Shown piece by piece: positions 8,379 through 17,060 of a stretch of DNA of 42,483 nt; positions within the stretch are counted from its first letter, which is position 1, and each line of letters starts with the position of its first letter. The notes under the pieces were generated by a model that was not told where the DNA came from, did not search any database, and worked only from the letters and a program-made list of their open reading frames with translations. Source of the DNA: Tannerella forsythia (GTDB lineage Bacteria; Bacteroidota; Bacteroidia; Bacteroidales; Tannerellaceae); NCBI RefSeq assembly GCF_003860135.1, contig NZ_RQYN01000027.1:1-42483 (forward strand), in the 5' to 3' direction. Both the position numbers and the translations under genes were made by a program.

Positions 8379-9431
8379 ATGAATACCCCTTCTGTAAGCA
8401 TCATCGTTCCTGTCTATAAGACAGAGCAATACTTAGACCGATGTATCCAATCGCTCTTAGAACAAACATTAGAAAATATTGAGATTATTCTCGTTGACGA
8501 CGGTTCACCAGATCATGCTCCGTCGATGTGTGACGAATATGCCAGGAAAGACAAACGTATCAAGGTAGTTCACAAGCAGAATGAAGGACTTGGTTTCGCA
8601 CGAAACAGCGGCATCGATATTGCTCAAGGAGAATATCTTGCATTTGTTGATTCAGACGACTATGTAGATATCTTGATGTTCGAAGCATTATACACAGAAG
8701 CGAAAAAGCAATCATCCGATATTTGTTTCTGCGGATATAAGCGGGTGAAGAGCAATGGGATGACGAACGATATTATCCATCCTCTCCTGAAGACAAAAGG
8801 TATCGCTTCACCTGAAGAAATAACGGACTTCTTATTACTCACATTGGGTGCTCCGACTTCTACGCTTCGATATGAAAGCTTCCCGAATTCCTCTTGGACT
8901 TCCATTTATTCTTCCTCCGTACTAAGAGAAAAAAAACTTCGATTCTATTCCGAACGTCAATACATTTCTGAAGACGTAATCTTCAATATTGACTTTTTAC
9001 TTGTTTGCAAACGTATTAGCTTCGTACCTCGAGCGTTATATTTTTATTGTGAGAATGACAACTCATTAACAACCACTTATCGAAAAGATCGTTTTGAGCA
9101 TTTCAAAGTCTTTTATAAAGCGGCATTAAAGAAAATAAGTATCTTGACAGAAGATCACTATCAAAGGGGAGAGATCGGTTTAAACAACAACCTGCTGTCA
9201 TGCGCCAGAGTGTTTTGCAAGCAAATCGTCGCTCAGTCTCATTTACCACGGAAAGAGATGTCCATAGAATTCGCAAAAATAACTAATGATCCCTTAATCA
9301 GATATGCTTTAAAGAAAAATGCCGGGCTAACACTCAATCAAAAGATATTCAACTTCTTCCTAAAGATAAAATCGACTCGATTCATTTATTTATCGACCAA
9401 ATTACACTTAAAAAAATTAAGCTGGGGCTAA
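8379..9431 (+). CDS. Glycosyltransferase family 2 protein
   Basis: This 350-residue inverting GT-A enzyme has the standard family 2 motifs in order: SIIVPVYKTEQYLDRCI at the N-terminus, ILVDDGSPD, NEGLGFARNSG, and the metal-binding DXD region FVDSDDYV at about residues 90-97. It probably adds one sugar to the repeat unit. The C-terminal third is basic and has no clear membrane segment. A 45-bp gap separates it from the previous gene, so it is likely the last gene of the rightward operon. Its TAA stop overlaps by four bases the stop of the convergent licD-like gene. The donor sugar is unknown. Confidence 0.9.
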   Translation: MNTPSVSIIVPVYKTEQYLDRCIQSLLEQTLENIEIILVDDGSPDHAPSMCDEYARKDKRIKVVHKQNEGLGFARNSGIDIAQGEYLAFVDSDDYVDILMFEALYTEAKKQSSDICFCGYKRVKSNGMTNDIIHPLLKTKGIASPEEITDFLLLTLGAPTSTLRYESFPNSSWTSIYSSSVLREKKLRFYSERQYISEDVIFNIDFLLVCKRISFVPRALYFYCENDNSLTTTYRKDRFEHFKVFYKAALKKISILTEDHYQRGEIGLNNNLLSCARVFCKQIVAQSHLPRKEMSIEFAKITNDPLIRYALKKNAGLTLNQKIFNFFLKIKSTRFIYLSTKLHLKKLSWG

Positions 9432-10243
9432 ATCGTTGGTGAAGAGGAAGGCTCTTCTGCATCAAACGAGATCGATATAATATGAGGTTCTATGGTATCT
9501 ATATCAGGAAGAATCTCATATTCTCCATATTGTGCACGCAATACGGCATCCGGATTTATCGGGCAAGAAAATAAATTTTGTTCAAAAGATAAATTCTGTG
9601 AATCTGCATACCACTTACGTTTAAATTGAGTATAGAAAAAGAACCCTAAAGGATAACCGAGACTCTCCTTATCGAACAAATAAGAGAAAAAAGCAAAAAT
9701 GGGGAAAAGAATTCGATATAACAAAAAGTAAATGAGATGAACGGTCATCCGTTTTATTCTCACAGCCGGAGCCCACTTGGCAAGAGCCACCAATAAATTC
9801 TGAAAATGACTTGACAACCAAATAAAAAACGGATGAGCTGGTTCCAAATAAAAAATATCTATGTATATGCCTCTATACCGATAATAAGATTCATTCGCAC
9901 CACCTCTTTCATGTATAAAAGTTTTTTTCATGCGCAATTTAGCATAGGATGATACATAATACGGATCAGTCTGATGACATTGGAGCACATAGTCAGCAGA
10001 TGGCTCATTGCGTAATACTTTTAATAAGCGTCGAAAATCTTTTTTCATCAAGATGATATCCAAATCATCATCCCAGGGAATAAAGCCCTGATGCCTCACG
10101 GCTCCCAACAAAGTTCCTCCCGATAAATAATAGGGAATATCATGCTTCCGGCATAGTCCATCCACATATTTCAGCATCTCCAACATTTTAAGCTGATGCT
10201 TTCGAAGCTGCGTTCCTTCGGCGTTTATCTCTGAAATATCCAT
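9428..10243 (-). CDS. LicD family phosphotransferase
   Basis: The 271-residue protein has the LicD signature YYLSGGTLLGAVRHQGFIPW followed by DDDLDIIL, the nucleotidyltransferase-fold metal site. LicD proteins transfer phosphocholine or similar phospho-groups from CDP-activated donors to glycans, so this gene may decorate the polysaccharide with a phosphodiester-linked group. A hydrophobic stretch around the middle (LIYFLLYRILFPIFAFFSYL) suggests membrane association. Two starts are possible. The ATG at 10270 overlaps the flippase stop, and the ATG at 10243 is preceded by a purine-rich GAAGAAAAG, so I chose 10243. No choline kinase or CTP transferase genes are visible nearby, so the donor is uncertain. 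Confidence 0.83.
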   Translation of the reverse strand: MDISEINAEGTQLRKHQLKMLEMLKYVDGLCRKHDIPYYLSGGTLLGAVRHQGFIPWDDDLDIILMKKDFRRLLKVLRNEPSADYVLQCHQTDPYYVSSYAKLRMKKTFIHERGGANESYYRYRGIYIDIFYLEPAHPFFIWLSSHFQNLLVALAKWAPAVRIKRMTVHLIYFLLYRILFPIFAFFSYLFDKESLGYPLGFFFYTQFKRKWYADSQNLSFEQNLFSCPINPDAVLRAQYGEYEILPDIDTIEPHIISISFDAEEPSSSPTI

Positions 10244-10253
10244 GTTCTTTTCT

Positions 10254-11660
10254 TCATTTGGTGTGGCCATATATCTTGCGATACAGCGTATACAGAAAAT
10301 CTCGTTGATAGATCACTCCCAAACAGAAAAAGAGAATAATCCCCAAGGCGTTGATCATCATTTTTCCCTCATAATAGATATATCCCGAAACGACTAATGC
10401 AACAGCAAAGATAAGAAGAAACATATAATTGAGACGTATATGTACCATACTTCGCATCCATAAAATCCTCATAATCACATTCACAAGATAGCTACATATC
10501 AACGATAAGACAGCTCCATTAATTCTCCATTGAGAGATAAATAGAGGCATACAGATCATATTTACAATGGCTGCCGTAACAGTCGAATACATAATCACAT
10601 TCGTTTTTTTCAGCGCGGCATAGATTTGTCCCATAAAGCTACTCACCACAGCAATGCCAGCCGAAAGGATCGCCAACGGGATAATCGAAAAAGCATCGGC
10701 ATACTGAGTATCGACCATATATGGAAACACGATATGAGAAAAATGGATCAGGCAGAGTGTTCCGATACATAAAAAAGAAATCAGCAGGTTAATCGTTTTG
10801 CTGTAAAAAATGCCCAAAGAAGTACGGTCATCATTTCCTCTTTCGAACGAAACTTCCTGCCATGCCATATTAAAACACATGGCAACCAAATTAATGACAA
10901 GTGCAAATTTGATCGCTATCGAATAAATTCCATTCTGCTCCAACCCCAGCAATCGTGAAATCATCACGTTGCCATATCCGGTAAGGAGCCAGAAAGCCAG
11001 AGAATTCAGACATAACGGCAACGAAAATTTATACAGATTGAAGAATAATTTTCGGTCATAGAGAGAAAACGACAGTTTTCGAAGTATCGGCACATAATAC
11101 TCTATCAGGATAATCTGAGAAAGCAGCCCTAACATCGAGGCGATATACAATATCTCTATATTTGCGTGAAAATATTTTAGCCCTATAAAATTAATGATTG
11201 CTGTAATCAAGGTGGCTACGATACCAGACACGGCAAATAGTAGATTCTTCTTAAAAGCACGTGCCAGATAGCCATATAGATTACTAAATACCATACAGAC
11301 GCCATAACCGTAGATATACATAAAATACGGAATATCATTAAAGAACCATATCCCCCAAGAAATTAAAGTGTATAAAAGCAACGATACCATAAAAATCAGA
11401 AAACCGTTAAATATAGGTCTATAGGCAGTTTCCTTTTCCTTCTGATCGTAGATAAAGCGCATAATACCCACGTAGATATCGAGAAATAAGAACGAAATAA
11501 CCAAATTGAGATACGTATTCGCCACATCATAATATCCGTATTCGTTAGGACTAAGGTACTCGGTAAAGATCGGTAACATAAGGAAACCGACCAGCTTTGT
11601 TAACACATTGCCTAAAAAATAAAGACTTGATGATTTGAAAAAGTCTCTTAACAAACTCAT
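10254..11660 (-). CDS. wzx: Wzx-like polysaccharide flippase (MOP/MATE superfamily)
   Basis: This is a 468-residue integral membrane protein with about 12-14 hydrophobic segments. The N-terminus has SSSLYFLGNVLTKLVGFLML and PIFTEYLSPNEYGYYDV, typical of RfbX/Wzx flippases. Such proteins move undecaprenyl-linked repeat units from the cytosolic to the periplasmic face of the inner membrane. Late segments such as IYAALKKTNVIMYSTVTAAI also match this family. It overlaps the GDPD gene by four bases (ATGA) and lies directly before the LicD gene, so the three are probably co-translated. The function follows from fold and context. The transported glycan is unknown. Confidence 0.87.
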   Translation of the reverse strand: MSLLRDFFKSSSLYFLGNVLTKLVGFLMLPIFTEYLSPNEYGYYDVANTYLNLVISFLFLDIYVGIMRFIYDQKEKETAYRPIFNGFLIFMVSLLLYTLISWGIWFFNDIPYFMYIYGYGVCMVFSNLYGYLARAFKKNLLFAVSGIVATLITAIINFIGLKYFHANIEILYIASMLGLLSQIILIEYYVPILRKLSFSLYDRKLFFNLYKFSLPLCLNSLAFWLLTGYGNVMISRLLGLEQNGIYSIAIKFALVINLVAMCFNMAWQEVSFERGNDDRTSLGIFYSKTINLLISFLCIGTLCLIHFSHIVFPYMVDTQYADAFSIIPLAILSAGIAVVSSFMGQIYAALKKTNVIMYSTVTAAIVNMICMPLFISQWRINGAVLSLICSYLVNVIMRILWMRSMVHIRLNYMFLLIFAVALVVSGYIYYEGKMMINALGIILFFCLGVIYQRDFLYTLYRKIYGHTK

Positions 11661-12484
11661 TCCGAGGTCTTATAATACAACATATTTCTCATTCGGATGC
11701 CCATCCATAGTTCGGGATCATCCGTAATAATACCGTCCACAATAGAATATAAGCAAGCCGGAATGGTTTTCTGTGAGTTCAACGTATATGTGATAATCTT
11801 CTTTCTTTTTTGATGTATCTTACGAACCATTTCGGCATCAAACGAATTATAGTCGATCAAAATGGTCGAAATAAATTTATTTTCCAGCAAATCATTCAAC
11901 TGCTCTCTCCTGTTCAACAGATATTGGCAAGTAATAGTCGAGTCAATCTCATGAATCGCTTTAAGACAGTTGTAGCCGAATGAGATAACCACTACATGTT
12001 TATACAAGTCCTTTTCTCGGATAAAATTCACTAATGTATACGGCAACCGTTCATTGTCATAATCTTTAACCTCCAAGATTAGAGGCACTCTCTTATTCAC
12101 ACGATCAATCACAGCCTCCAACGTTGGAATCTTTTCCACTGACAAAGAACGATCTACATTCTTCAAAGAGTGTCGTTGAATCTCCTCTAACGTCATCTCT
12201 CTGATCTTACCCGAACCATTCGTCAAACGGTTGATTGATTCATCATGAAAAAGGACTAAGAATCCATCTTTCGACATGCGGACATCTATTTCTATCGCAT
12301 CGACCCCAGCCTCCATCGAACCCTCAATAGCTTTCAGGCTATTCGGTGGACCATACGGCCCTCCGGCATGAGAAATCACGGCAATATGCGCCATCGATTG
12401 CTCAATATCGACATACGTCGTATGACAACTATTCAGGAGAAAGGCTGCAAATAAAAGCCCTACGAGCCCACCTCTTTGCTTCAT
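11657..12484 (-). CDS. GDPD-family lipoprotein (glycerophosphodiester phosphodiesterase-like)
   Basis: The 275-residue protein begins MKQRGGLVGLLFAAFLLNSC, a signal peptide with lipobox LNSC, so it is probably anchored outside the cytoplasm. The TIM-barrel features ISHAGGPYGPPNSLKAIE, GVDAIEIDVRMSKDG and LVLFHDESINRLTNGSG match the GDPD fold. The usual HRG...ENT is here HAG...PNS. The catalytic-type HD pair and the EID metal ligands remain. This resembles the HAGG...NSL variant of bacterial GDPD-like proteins, so hydrolysis of a glycerophosphodiester is plausible but not assured. The position between flippase and Wzz genes, near LicD, suggests trimming or turnover of a phosphodiester group on the glycan or lipid. 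Confidence 0.8.
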   Translation of the reverse strand: MKQRGGLVGLLFAAFLLNSCHTTYVDIEQSMAHIAVISHAGGPYGPPNSLKAIEGSMEAGVDAIEIDVRMSKDGFLVLFHDESINRLTNGSGKIREMTLEEIQRHSLKNVDRSLSVEKIPTLEAVIDRVNKRVPLILEVKDYDNERLPYTLVNFIREKDLYKHVVVISFGYNCLKAIHEIDSTITCQYLLNRREQLNDLLENKFISTILIDYNSFDAEMVRKIHQKRKKIITYTLNSQKTIPACLYSIVDGIITDDPELWMGIRMRNMLYYKTSE

Positions 12485-12495
12485 TGCTCACACCA

Positions 12496-14097
12496 TCATT
12501 TATCCCTCTTGTCACCACGCTGATATTCTTCCTTTATGGAAGCATATATGTCGCGACACTCTATCCATACTACAGGGATGATCAAGGTCAAGACGAGCAT
12601 CGCGATGGCAGCATACAACTTGCGGGGGCCTACCGACCTCTGCAACATATAAGCCTTATCCACTACCCGGGCACGTTCTGTTTGTTGTCCGATAGTCAAT
12701 TCTATCTCTTCGCGCTTCTGCAAAAGAATCAGATATACCCCCTGAAGGATTTCCTGTTGACGTTTAAAATCTACATATTCACGCTCCAAGGCCGGTATAC
12801 TGCGCATTTTATCAAGCAATTGTTTCTCTTTACCTTTCAAATCCTGTAAAACGATCTGATAGCCTTTTTTCGAGTTGTCGATCATTTGATACACACCTTC
12901 ACGCAGCTTATCTACCTGATCACTCACGCTTCGAAAAGCGGGGTTCTTTTCATTCGAATTCTTCAACAGACGATTGCGTTCTACAATGGCTTCATTATAT
13001 ACGGCTATAGCCCCTCCTTTCTCACCATCGGCAGACAACAGTGAAGGAATCACATTATACTTATTATTCGGATTTTTGATATAATCGTCCATCATCTTTA
13101 TGACTTGCGACTCAGCCTCCACTTCAATGATTTTTACCTGTAATTCCTTCATCTGTTCGGCATAAAACATCACGTCAGACTCCAGAAGCGTCATTCTGTT
13201 TTTCGTCTTATACCCTTCGATATTAGCTTCGACCTGTTGCAGTTCAGCCATGATATTATGAATCCGACCGTCGATAAACGTCAGAAGTTTCATGTTTTCC
13301 GTTTGCTTGAATGATCTGGCGTCCTGATTGTATTCACGGATCAGTGTACTCAACATGTCTTTTCCACGTTCTTTCTCATGATCCTGACAGGTAATTTCGA
13401 TAATGTTCGAAGTCTTCGAATAATCTTCCACAAGGAATCCGTCAATCATTTCTTCGGCCAGCCAGCCGGGAGGCACACAACGTATTTTCAAACCGAAAGA
13501 CTCATTTTTTTCTTTCGCGCTATCATTGTAATCAAGCACAAAACGGCTTCTTCCGATCGTTATTTCGGCAGGTAGTGATGTGAACGTCAACTTCCGGCTA
13601 TCCGTGTTGCTCGCGGCTTTTACCTTAATTTTACCGGGCTTGACCGATACGGAAAAAAGATACTCATCGTCCAGAGTGGCCAGCGTGGCTGAGTCGGGGA
13701 TAAGTACAAGCGGTGCGTCACCGTACATCTTATAAAAAGAATACGGTTTCGTATATTCCACATATAGACCCATGTCCAGAATCATCTTACAGAAGAGCTG
13801 ATTAGACGAGAGGATCGACATTTCATCATCGATGCTGATACTCCCGGCCGATCCCCCACCGATACCGAACGATTTCATGAGTCCGGCCGCTTCTCCCATA
13901 GCCAGACTCGCTCCGCCCAAAGATTGGTCTTCCTGTATTTGAATGCGGGTCTTGAACTCATACGTACGCGGATAAAAGATTAAATACAGGATCGCAGGGA
14001 TAAAAGAAAGAATAAAGACGATCAGGAATAATTTCCAATGACGGAGATAACGTACAACAATTCCTTTCAGTCCGATTACTTCATCGTTATTTTCCAT
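12496..14097 (-). CDS. Wzz/GNVR-type polysaccharide chain-length determinant protein
   Basis: The 533-residue protein has an N-terminal membrane segment (LFLIVFILSFIPAILYLIF), a large periplasmic part rich in coiled-coil sequence (for example MAELQQVEANIEGYKTKN), a GNVR-type region PALEREYVDFKRQQEILQGV, and a C-terminal membrane segment (LYAAIAMLVLTLIIPVVWI). This is the layout of polysaccharide co-polymerases that control chain length and couple polymerase to exporter. No C-terminal tyrosine autokinase domain is present; the protein ends about 25 residues after the second membrane segment. It sits 8 bp downstream of the exporter gene, the usual wza-wzz order. Confidence 0.9.
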   Translation of the reverse strand: MENNDEVIGLKGIVVRYLRHWKLFLIVFILSFIPAILYLIFYPRTYEFKTRIQIQEDQSLGGASLAMGEAAGLMKSFGIGGGSAGSISIDDEMSILSSNQLFCKMILDMGLYVEYTKPYSFYKMYGDAPLVLIPDSATLATLDDEYLFSVSVKPGKIKVKAASNTDSRKLTFTSLPAEITIGRSRFVLDYNDSAKEKNESFGLKIRCVPPGWLAEEMIDGFLVEDYSKTSNIIEITCQDHEKERGKDMLSTLIREYNQDARSFKQTENMKLLTFIDGRIHNIMAELQQVEANIEGYKTKNRMTLLESDVMFYAEQMKELQVKIIEVEAESQVIKMMDDYIKNPNNKYNVIPSLLSADGEKGGAIAVYNEAIVERNRLLKNSNEKNPAFRSVSDQVDKLREGVYQMIDNSKKGYQIVLQDLKGKEKQLLDKMRSIPALEREYVDFKRQQEILQGVYLILLQKREEIELTIGQQTERARVVDKAYMLQRSVGPRKLYAAIAMLVLTLIIPVVWIECRDIYASIKEEYQRGDKRDK

Positions 14098-14105
14098 AAA
14101 TTCGT

Positions 14106-14912
14106 TTATTTTCTAAGAGCAACTACAATGGTGGTAATAACCGACACGGCGGTAAGGATGGTAGAAAACATCGTCAACGTATATTGCTGTGCCGAGCTAA
14201 AATTGGCATTCCGTTTCTTTGCCTTATTCGGCTCTACGTAAACAACATCATTCTGTTGCAGGTAGAAATAAGGCGAAGCAAATATATTCGGATCGGTAAT
14301 ATCCAGACGTATAATCTCTTTCTCACCGTTATTATCCCGAATCAGAAGGATATTTTCACGTTGAGCGTTAATCGTTAAATCGCCGGCCATGGCAATCAAG
14401 TCTAAAATCGATACCCGGTTATTCTTGATCGTATAGACGTTAGTCCGGCTGACTTCTCCCATAATAGCCACCTTAAAATTAACAATCTGCACATTAACGA
14501 GCACTTCCGGCAAACTTTCCCGGATCATCTCCTGCAACTTTTCGTTTGCTTCGTTCAGTGTCAAACCGGCCAGATGGACACGCCCTAACTCCGGAAAGAC
14601 GATATATCCTTCCTTATCGACTAAATACGTATAGACGTTTTGTACGGTGGCAGCATTTACCTGTTGTTCTCCCTGCGTATAATAACTGTATGCGGGCGGG
14701 TTATAAGGAGCGGCGACCGAAGGGTCTTTTGACGACACATTGATGGTCAGCAAGTCATCCGCACAGATTTTCGGATTATACGTTTGCGTCATTAACTCCC
14801 GCTGCTTAGCCGTTAATTCATCTATTCCCTGAAAGTATGCGACATTCCGAGGCGTACTACATGCCCCCAGCAGCACCAACAGGCTCAAAATCGATAAAAG
14901 TTTATAATTCAT
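14106..14912 (-). CDS. wza: Wza-like polysaccharide export lipoprotein
   Basis: This 268-residue outer membrane export protein begins MNYKLLSILSLLVLLGAC, a lipoprotein signal with lipobox LGAC. The mature part has ICADDLLTINVSSKDPSVA and LVDKEGYIVFPELGRVHLAG, the polysaccharide export (Poly_export) domain. The SLBB-like part contains VAIMGEVSRTNVYTIKNNRVSILDL and ends with NDVVYVEPNKAK. The C-terminus is a hydrophobic helix (TLTMFSTILTAVSVITTIVVAL), as is common in Bacteroidetes homologs. The protein forms the outer membrane exit for the polymer with the downstream Wzz-like partner. It is the first gene of the leftward operon, with a good -7 box 23 bp upstream. Confidence 0.92.
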   Translation of the reverse strand: MNYKLLSILSLLVLLGACSTPRNVAYFQGIDELTAKQRELMTQTYNPKICADDLLTINVSSKDPSVAAPYNPPAYSYYTQGEQQVNAATVQNVYTYLVDKEGYIVFPELGRVHLAGLTLNEANEKLQEMIRESLPEVLVNVQIVNFKVAIMGEVSRTNVYTIKNNRVSILDLIAMAGDLTINAQRENILLIRDNNGEKEIIRLDITDPNIFASPYFYLQQNDVVYVEPNKAKKRNANFSSAQQYTLTMFSTILTAVSVITTIVVALRK

Positions 14913-14935
14913 AGCTGTTCTTCTTAAGAAAGAGG

Positions 14936-14943
14936 CAAAGATA
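14936..14943 (-). promoter_or_regulatory. Putative -7 box for the wza operon
   Basis: On the minus strand this reads TATCTTTG, a perfect TAnnTTTG box, 23 bp before the wza-like start codon. No TTG was found at the expected -33 spacing. The extended motif GTATCTTTGC also fits GTAnnTTTGC, the known core of CTnDOT-type attachment sites, so an attachment role cannot be excluded. Confidence 0.55.
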
Positions 14944-15345
14944 CAACATAAAGTTCATTCATAAGATGTTTTTGACACTTTATTCATTCGTTTTCTTTTG
15001 GTATTAGAACTCATATAGAGCCATAAAATTGCCCTAATCCGATATTTTTTCTATTGTTGTCCACATATATTTTTCGTTAGCGAACTATCTCGTTGGATAA
15101 TAGAGCGTTACCGTTTTAGTATAGATAGACAGGTAACGATTTAGAAATGAGCGAAGTACACTGATACACAATATTTTGAATAGCCAAAGAACGCTCACGA
15201 TTTCACTTGCAAAGATAACCCTTTCTTCGGGGAATATATTGGATTTGTTAGATATTTTTGTCTTGCTTGTTTATTCCATACTGTATAAGCAACAATCAAT
15301 TTGGCTGATATGATCTATTTCAATCCCATTTTATGTTATACGGAG
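14944..15345. other. Intergenic DNA between polysaccharide locus and mobile element; contains a CGTTACC/GGTAACG inverted repeat
   Basis: No convincing gene is seen. The stretch holds CGTTACC at 15106-15112 and its inverse GGTAACG at 15132-15138. The same pair appears near the other end of the element at 26477-26483 and 26542-26548. GCAAAGATAACC at 15209-15220 resembles GCAAAGTTACCC at 26397-26408. The left end of the element probably lies in this stretch. Confidence 0.4.
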
Positions 15346-15383
15346 AAAGACCTGACAGATTGTCACTCTATCAGGTCTTTTTT
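15346..15383 (-). terminator. Rho-independent terminator downstream of the 55-aa gene
   Basis: AAAGACCTGA (15346-15355) and TCAGGTCTTT (15371-15380) form a perfect 10-bp stem with a 15-nt loop. The stem is flanked by T-rich sequence on the plus-strand side and A-rich sequence before it, so it could work in both directions. It lies just after the stop of the small minus-strand gene. Confidence 0.75.
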
Positions 15384-15389
15384 GCATAA

Positions 15390-15557
15390 TCAGGCGTATT
15401 GTACAAGTTGCCAAGTAACCGCTTTCTGATTATAAGGAGGCATCCTATTTCCCTTGGCTATTGGAGCCGTTGTTGATGGATAGCCCACAACTTTCCAAAT
15501 TCCACTTTCAGGACAATTTTCGCCTGTCCTTGCAGTAGTTCCTATCGGTTTTCTCAT
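15390..15557 (-). CDS. Small conserved-looking 55-residue protein (YjzC-like pattern)
   Basis: This short gene starts at the ATG at 15555-15557 and ends with TGA at 15390-15392. It reads MRKPIGTTARTGENCPESGI, then WKVVGYPSTTAPIAKGNRM, then PPYNQKAVTWQLVQYA. The pattern G-x-x-CP-x-SG-I-W, VG, PIAKG, MPP and TW-x-L-V resembles small YjzC-like proteins with a G..CP.SG..K..G....KG...PP layout. That resemblance is from memory and no function is known. It has one cysteine and no membrane segment. A strong terminator follows directly, which supports a real transcription unit. It is probably cargo near the left end of the mobile element. Confidence 0.7.
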   Translation of the reverse strand: MRKPIGTTARTGENCPESGIWKVVGYPSTTAPIAKGNRMPPYNQKAVTWQLVQYA

Positions 15558-15584
15558 TGTAAAAATGATTTTTAGTTAATAATG

Positions 15585-15607
15585 GTAAGACACCTGACCA
15601 GTCTTAC
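15585..15607. repeat. Short hairpin GTAAGAC/GTCTTAC
   Basis: GTAAGAC at 15585-15591 and GTCTTAC at 15601-15607 form a perfect 7-bp stem with a 9-nt loop. It sits between the relaxase stop and the 55-aa gene. It could be a weak terminator for the relaxase transcript or a site in the upstream region of the small gene. Confidence 0.4.
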
Positions 15608-15724
15608 TTTGGTCTCTCAATTAAAGGGTGAGTCCCCCTATGTTAGCAATATACAAGAAGCATGCCAATGTACACTAGTTCTTCGGTTTTCTATAGTATC
15701 TATTAGATAGTCATTATTTCTGAA

Positions 15725-16981
15725 TTATAACCGTTGCGAGCGATTACGATTAATAAGCTGTTTCCATTTCTGCTCGTACCAATTGGTAATGGGAAGCCCG
15801 TTGATGGTGAGGAGCGGTCGTTTCTTCTCATCCTTGATGATACAGATTTCGCTGTCCTCTTCCGTAAACTCTCTCTTGTATAATCCCGAATAGGCTTTAG
15901 CCGTTCCTCGTTGGGGAGCTTCCGTGCGATACATCTCCGCTATCCTATCATCAGAGAAGTTCATCTTTCTGAGCATCAGACGGATATTCAAAAGCTGGTA
16001 GAAGCCACTGAAGAAACGTTTTATCCAATTCCGCTCTTCCTCGTAAATCTGCACGGTTTCTTTCAATTCGGCAATAGTTCTGTCCTTTCCCTTGACCGTG
16101 TCCTGCAAGAGAACGACTTCCTTTCGGATTTCGTTTTTCTCCTTTTCCGAAAGATACTGTTGCCGTTCGGCTTCCTGTTCCAAGTCTGCAATACGCTTCT
16201 CTGCCTTGTCGAGTTCGGAGTTGCCAAAGAGGGAGTACAGCGTACCTTTCATTCGGAGCTTGCCTGCCTGCTTCTCCAGCTCCTTTATCTTGGCTGTGAG
16301 TTCCGCCTTTTGAGCTTCCTTCTCTTTCGTAGATTTGAGAATTTCCTTGTAATACTCCATCGTGGTGCGGTGCTTGGCTTCCGAGCCGTGTACGCCCCGT
16401 TCCAACCCGAAACGCTGCACTCGCTTGGCATAGTCCGTCTGATACTGCTCCAGCTTCTTGGGCGTAAGCACATCATCGGCACAAAGCCGTACCTTGTTCT
16501 TCTTCGTCTTATACTTCCGCTTGCCGTTCTCGGCTTCCTCCTTGGCTTTCCGTCTTTCACCCGTAACAATGGGGACGACCGTGGCGTGAATATGGGGCGT
16601 TTCCTCATCTGCGTGCAGCGTGGCAGCGACCACGTTGTCCGCCCCGAAAGTGGAGCGAAGCCAATCCATCGATTCATCACACCACTCGTACAGGCGTCCT
16701 TCCTGCTCTATACGAGCCATGTCCTCAGGAGAACTCGACAGAATAAAGCGCAGGGCTTTGACTTGGTTCTTTGCTACCTTTCGGTAGATACCGGCTGTGG
16801 CGATGCGATGCTCTATCGCTTCGCTACGGTTGGTTACATTTGCTGGGAATTGCACCAATTCCCTGTTCAGGTGTGTGCGAGAAGGATCAACGTTACTCGG
16901 GGTATATGTCCGCGCTATATGAGCGGTATTTCCCGAGTCGTTGCTTCTCGCCTTGTCTATATGTAATACGGCATAGCCCAT
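15725..16981 (-). CDS. MobV family relaxase (Mob/Pre plasmid recombination enzyme)
   Basis: The 418-residue protein has the HUH nickase motif HADEETPHIHATVVPI at residues 123-138, the MobV (HxDxxxPHxH) signature that coordinates the catalytic metal. The N-terminus has HIARTYTP at residues 21-28 and THLN. The middle (about 215-320) is strongly charged coiled coil (KAELTAKIKELEKQAGKLRM and onward), as in many MobV relaxases. The enzyme nicks one strand at oriT and pilots it to a recipient through a conjugation pore supplied in trans. The start ATG at 16979-16981 matches the conserved MGYAVLHIDK N-terminus. The hairpin-rich DNA directly upstream is the likely oriT. The DNA is intact, so mobilisation remains possible. 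Confidence 0.92.
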   Translation of the reverse strand: MGYAVLHIDKARSNDSGNTAHIARTYTPSNVDPSRTHLNRELVQFPANVTNRSEAIEHRIATAGIYRKVAKNQVKALRFILSSSPEDMARIEQEGRLYEWCDESMDWLRSTFGADNVVAATLHADEETPHIHATVVPIVTGERRKAKEEAENGKRKYKTKKNKVRLCADDVLTPKKLEQYQTDYAKRVQRFGLERGVHGSEAKHRTTMEYYKEILKSTKEKEAQKAELTAKIKELEKQAGKLRMKGTLYSLFGNSELDKAEKRIADLEQEAERQQYLSEKEKNEIRKEVVLLQDTVKGKDRTIAELKETVQIYEEERNWIKRFFSGFYQLLNIRLMLRKMNFSDDRIAEMYRTEAPQRGTAKAYSGLYKREFTEEDSEICIIKDEKKRPLLTINGLPITNWYEQKWKQLINRNRSQRL

Positions 16982-17060
16982 TGTTTGAAAATTGGTTTAA
17001 GGGGTATCCAAAGAGGCGAAGTCCCTTGGCTCAAGAGGGCTTTTTTAGCGGTAACGGAGT

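Noticed and set aside
15911-16966. Plus-strand open frame of 351 codons opposite the relaxase
   Set aside because: It is antisense to the intact MobV gene, with a low-complexity Leu/Phe-rich translation and no domain.
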